From Candidatus Thiosymbion ectosymbiont of Robbea hypermnestra (GTDB lineage Bacteria; Pseudomonadota; Gammaproteobacteria; Chromatiales; Chromatiaceae): 7,999 nt of DNA. The stretch spans positions 1 through 7,999 of the forward strand of contig JAIZWN010000704.1 of NCBI GenBank assembly GCA_020443945.1, in the 5' to 3' direction. The notes under the pieces are model-generated. The model saw nothing but the letters and a program-made list of their open reading frames with translations, searched no databases and was not told the origin of the DNA. Positions 6,275 through 7,999 of this stretch are shown in pieces (the stretch's first letter is position 1; the number at the start of each line of letters is the position of its first letter). The position numbers and the translations under genes were made by a program.

Positions 6275-6379
6275 GTCCACGGATTGGAACTGCGGAGAGG
6301 TGCAGGGGGTAAAGGGAAAGAGTGAGCAAGATTTCCGTCAAGTAGGGGCGGGTGCAACCGTTCGCGCCCAAATCATGCC

Positions 6380-6428
6380 TTGATCCGCGCCGATGTGTTA
6401 CTCTGTACTGGGCTTGTAACACAGGGAG
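6380..6428 (+). promoter_or_regulatory. Promoter, operator palindrome and ribosome site of the second antitoxin
   Basis: TTGATC (6380-6385) and TGTACT (6404-6409) form a plausible sigma-70 pair with 18-base spacing. TGTGTTAC (6394-6401) and GTAACACA (6416-6423) are perfect 8-bp inverted repeats, 14 bases apart, that bracket the -10 and the likely start point. That position suits autorepression by the ribbon-helix-helix antitoxin encoded next. AGGGAG (6423-6428) lies eight bases before ATG 6437 and fixes that start, against an upstream in-frame start at 6380 that would overlap the promoter. Confidence 0.55.
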
Positions 6429-6436
6429 CCGCCACT

Positions 6437-6751
6437 ATGAACGAAGCGACCTTCACCTTTCGGGTCGATGAGGCCCTGAAAAGCGAGTTCACCTCGGCCG
6501 CGAAATCCCGTGACCGTACCGGCGCCCAGCTCCTGCGGGATTTCATGCGCGGCTTCGTGCGGCAGCAGCAGGAAACCGCCGAGCATGATGCCTGGTTCCG
6601 ACGCCGGGTACAGGTCGGCGTCGATGCCGCCAACGCCGGTGACCTGATTTCGGCCGCAAAGGTCGAGGCCGAGGCCGCCGCCTGGCGTGCGGAGCTACGG
6701 CAAAAGCCCACATCGACCGATCAGGACGCCTCGGTGCCGGCAAGCCCGTGA
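6437..6751 (+). CDS. Ribbon-helix-helix antitoxin (CopG/ParD-like), partner of a broken ParE/RelE toxin
   Basis: The product has 104 residues. The N-terminus is a ribbon-helix-helix domain: strand ATFTFRVDEAL (4-14), helix EALKSEFTSAAKSRD, turn, and helix GAQLLRDFMRGFVRQQQ (29-45). The remainder (AEHDAWFRRRVQVGVDAANAGDL, 48-70) is the toxin-wrapping segment typical of antitoxins paired with ParE/RelE-family toxins, followed by a low-complexity polar tail. Its stop overlaps the GTG start of the toxin fragment (GTGA, 6748-6751), the usual coupling in these operons. The antitoxin looks complete while the toxin is not, so this copy is now an orphan. It could still repress its own promoter, and therefore affect what lies downstream, or neutralise a related toxin elsewhere in the genome. 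Confidence 0.85.
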   Translation: MNEATFTFRVDEALKSEFTSAAKSRDRTGAQLLRDFMRGFVRQQQETAEHDAWFRRRVQVGVDAANAGDLISAAKVEAEAAAWRAELRQKPTSTDQDASVPASP

Positions 6752-6894
6752 GGCTTGTCTGGACCCGCCCGGCGAGCACGGACCGAAACGGGATTCGTGA
6801 GCACATCGCTCGGGACAACCCGGTGGCCGCGCTCGCCCTCGACGAGCTATCTTCGGAGAGGGAGAACAATGAGCACCAAGACCAATCCCGGTAA
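6748..6894 (+). pseudogene. Truncated ParE/RelE-family toxin remnant
   Basis: A GTG at 6748 overlaps the antitoxin stop and opens a 48-codon frame. Residues 1-38, MRLVWTRPASTDRNGIREHI then ARDNPVAALALDELSSER, match the N-terminus of ParE/RelE-type toxins: the first strand plus the two-helix hairpin. After about position 6860 the frame enters the ribosome site and coding sequence of the next gene in another phase (ENNEHQDQSR) and stops at TAA 6892-6894. The usual toxin length is about 90-100 residues. The beta-sheet with the C-terminal catalytic or gyrase-binding residues is missing, so the product should be inactive. The simplest explanation is a deletion, or an insertion junction, between the toxin gene and the hydratase gene. 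Confidence 0.8.
6855..6864 (+). promoter_or_regulatory. Ribosome binding site of the hydratase, inside the toxin remnant frame
   Basis: The purine run GGAGAGGGAG ends four bases before ATG 6869 and offers two Shine-Dalgarno cores, at 6855-6858 and 6861-6864. It decides the start at 6869 over the in-frame upstream start at 6755, whose first 38 residues are simply the toxin remnant read in another frame. Confidence 0.75.
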
Positions 6895-7927
6895 TTTTTT
6901 CGAGGACTTCCGCGTCGGGATGGAGATCGTCCATGCCACGCCGCGCACCATCACGGATGGGGACGTCAGCCTCTACACGGCGCTTTACGGCTCCCGCTTC
7001 GCGGTCCAGTCCTCCAGCGCCTTCGCCGCGGCCATCGGGCTGCCGCGGGCGCCGGTGGATGACCTGCTGCTGTTCCACCTGGTGTTCGGGAAAACGGTGC
7101 CGGATATCTCCCTCAACGCCATCGCCAATCTCGGCTATGCCGCCGGACGCTTCCATGCCCTGGCCTATCCGGGGGATACCATCCGCACCGTCTCCGAGGT
7201 GATCGGCCTCAAGGAGAACTCCAACGGCAAGAGCGGGACCGTCTATGTGCGTTCCGTAGGCACCAATCAAACGGGCGCAAGGCTGCTCGAATACGTGCGT
7301 TGGGTGATGGTGCGCAAAAAGAACCTGGATGCGCCGACCCCCGAAGCGGTCGTGCCCGAGCTGCCCGAGACCGTTGCGGTCGCCGATCTTCGCGTGCCGG
7401 ACGGGCTGGACTTCTCTGGCTATGACCCGGCTCTGGCCGGGAGCGCCTATTTCTGGGACGACTACGAGGAGGACGAGAAGATCGACCATGTGGACGCCAT
7501 GACGGTGGAGGAGTGCGACCACATGACGGCCACCCGGCTCTATCAGAATACCGCCAAGGTTCATTTCAACCAGCACACGGAGAAGGATGGCCGTTTCGGC
7601 AAGCGGATCGTCTACGGCGGTCACGTCATCAGCCTGGCGCGCTCCTTCACCTTCAACGGCCTGGCCAATGCCTTCAAGATCGTCGCCATCAACGGCGGCC
7701 GCCATGTGGCCCCCATCTTCGCCGGCGATACGGTCTATGCCTGGTCCCAGGTGCTGGGCAAGGATGCGCTGCCGGGTCGGACCGACCTGGGCGCCTTGCG
7801 CCTGCGCCTGGTCGCCGTGAAGGACCAGAATTGCGCCGCCTTCCCCTACAAGGACCAGGAAGAGAAATACGACCCCGCGGTGGTGCTGGACTTCGACTAT
7901 ACGGTCCTGATGCCGCGCCGACACTAG
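6869..7927 (+). CDS. mch: Mesaconyl-CoA hydratase (beta-methylmalyl-CoA dehydratase), MaoC-like double hotdog
   Basis: The 352-residue product belongs to the MaoC-like hydratases and closely resembles Mch from memory, starting at the conserved NPGNFFEDF (6-14). It would interconvert (2R,3S)-beta-methylmalyl-CoA and mesaconyl-CoA, a late step of the ethylmalonyl-CoA pathway of acetyl-CoA assimilation, also used in the 3-hydroxypropionate cycle. The first hotdog half contains HATPRTITDGDVSLYTALYG (22-41), PVDDLLLFHLVFGKTVPDIS (62-81) and EYVRWVMVRKK (141-151). The second half contains RLYQNTAKVHFNQH (223-236), where N227 and H232 occupy the D-x4-H type hydratase active-site positions, then GKRIVYGGHVISLARSF (244-260) and APIFAGDTVYAWSQV (281-295). 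Length is normal. No other gene of the pathway is in the window. Upstream sequence up to the ribosome site is toxin remnant, so the native promoter region appears to be lost. Confidence 0.9.
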   Translation: MSTKTNPGNFFEDFRVGMEIVHATPRTITDGDVSLYTALYGSRFAVQSSSAFAAAIGLPRAPVDDLLLFHLVFGKTVPDISLNAIANLGYAAGRFHALAYPGDTIRTVSEVIGLKENSNGKSGTVYVRSVGTNQTGARLLEYVRWVMVRKKNLDAPTPEAVVPELPETVAVADLRVPDGLDFSGYDPALAGSAYFWDDYEEDEKIDHVDAMTVEECDHMTATRLYQNTAKVHFNQHTEKDGRFGKRIVYGGHVISLARSFTFNGLANAFKIVAINGGRHVAPIFAGDTVYAWSQVLGKDALPGRTDLGALRLRLVAVKDQNCAAFPYKDQEEKYDPAVVLDFDYTVLMPRRH

Positions 7928-7942
7928 GGGACGTTCTCAATT

Positions 7943-7969
7943 CTCACACAAAGACACCAAGCCACAAAG
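7943..7969. repeat. Degenerate CACAAAG repeat after the hydratase gene
   Basis: CTCACACAAAGACACCAAGC followed by CACAAAG shows three imperfect units of about eight bases (CACAAAGA, CACCAAGC, CACAAAG). It resembles the dispersed CGCAAAGACGCCAAG-type intergenic repeat that I recall from many bacterial genomes. No coding frame or terminator stem is seen between 7928 and the window end. Confidence 0.45.
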
Positions 7970-7999
7970 GGATCGTGGGTCATGGGTAAGGCGCCCGTT

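Noticed and set aside
6755..6868. N-terminal extension of the hydratase back to an in-frame start at 6755
   Set aside because: The added 38 residues are the toxin remnant in another frame. The family begins near MSTKTNPGNFFEDF, and a strong ribosome site precedes 6869.
6695..7924. 409-codon open frame on the minus strand opposite the hydratase
   Set aside because: The plus-strand product is a recognisable Mch-like protein; the minus translation is valine-, glycine- and histidine-rich with no family pattern.
7943..7969. Start of a CRISPR array
   Set aside because: The units are about eight bases long and adjacent, with no spacers and no dyad typical of CRISPR repeats.

Overview
The window is GC-rich, with dense genes all on the + strand. 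It suggests a member of the Pseudomonadota, most likely a gammaproteobacterium. That rests on codon bias, on short dispersed palindromic repeats of types I recall from sulfur- and methane-oxidising gammaproteobacteria, and on a mesaconyl-CoA hydratase close to alphaproteobacterial Mch. No rRNA or tRNA is present to settle the taxonomy, so this placement is tentative.

Layout. Positions 1-460 carry no gene. They hold three adjoining palindromic elements: a triple-nested inverted repeat (1-164), a hairpin on its right edge (160-194) and a larger nested palindrome (202-459). Positions 460-604 are a gene-free leader with one 30-codon reading frame of doubtful reality. At 605-2860 lies a 751-residue radical SAM protein with an N-terminal cobalamin-binding-like region and a C-terminal PqqD-like domain (RiPP recognition element fold). 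After a long RNA hairpin (2919-2976) come two sugar-nucleotide genes: a TviB/WbpA-type UDP-sugar 6-dehydrogenase (3035-4321) and a UDP-uronate 4-epimerase (4403-5416). Together they would supply an activated uronic acid for a surface or exported polysaccharide.

From 5417 to 6894 the window looks like an accessory strip. It begins with a copy of a 17-base repeat motif also found in the 1-164 element. Next is a DUF6364-like antitoxin with a PIN-domain toxin (5496-6274), then a second module: an intact ribbon-helix-helix antitoxin (6437-6751) with its own promoter and operator. The ParE/RelE toxin of the second module survives only as an N-terminal fragment (6748 to about 6860) that runs into the ribosome binding site of the next gene. 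That next gene (6869-7927) is a mesaconyl-CoA hydratase (Mch) of central carbon metabolism, so it may now be read from the antitoxin promoter. The window ends in a short degenerate CACAAAG repeat.

The best candidates for something undescribed are the B12-fold/radical SAM/PqqD-domain fusion, with no obvious precursor peptide beside it, and the decayed toxin-antitoxin module fused upstream of a metabolic gene.
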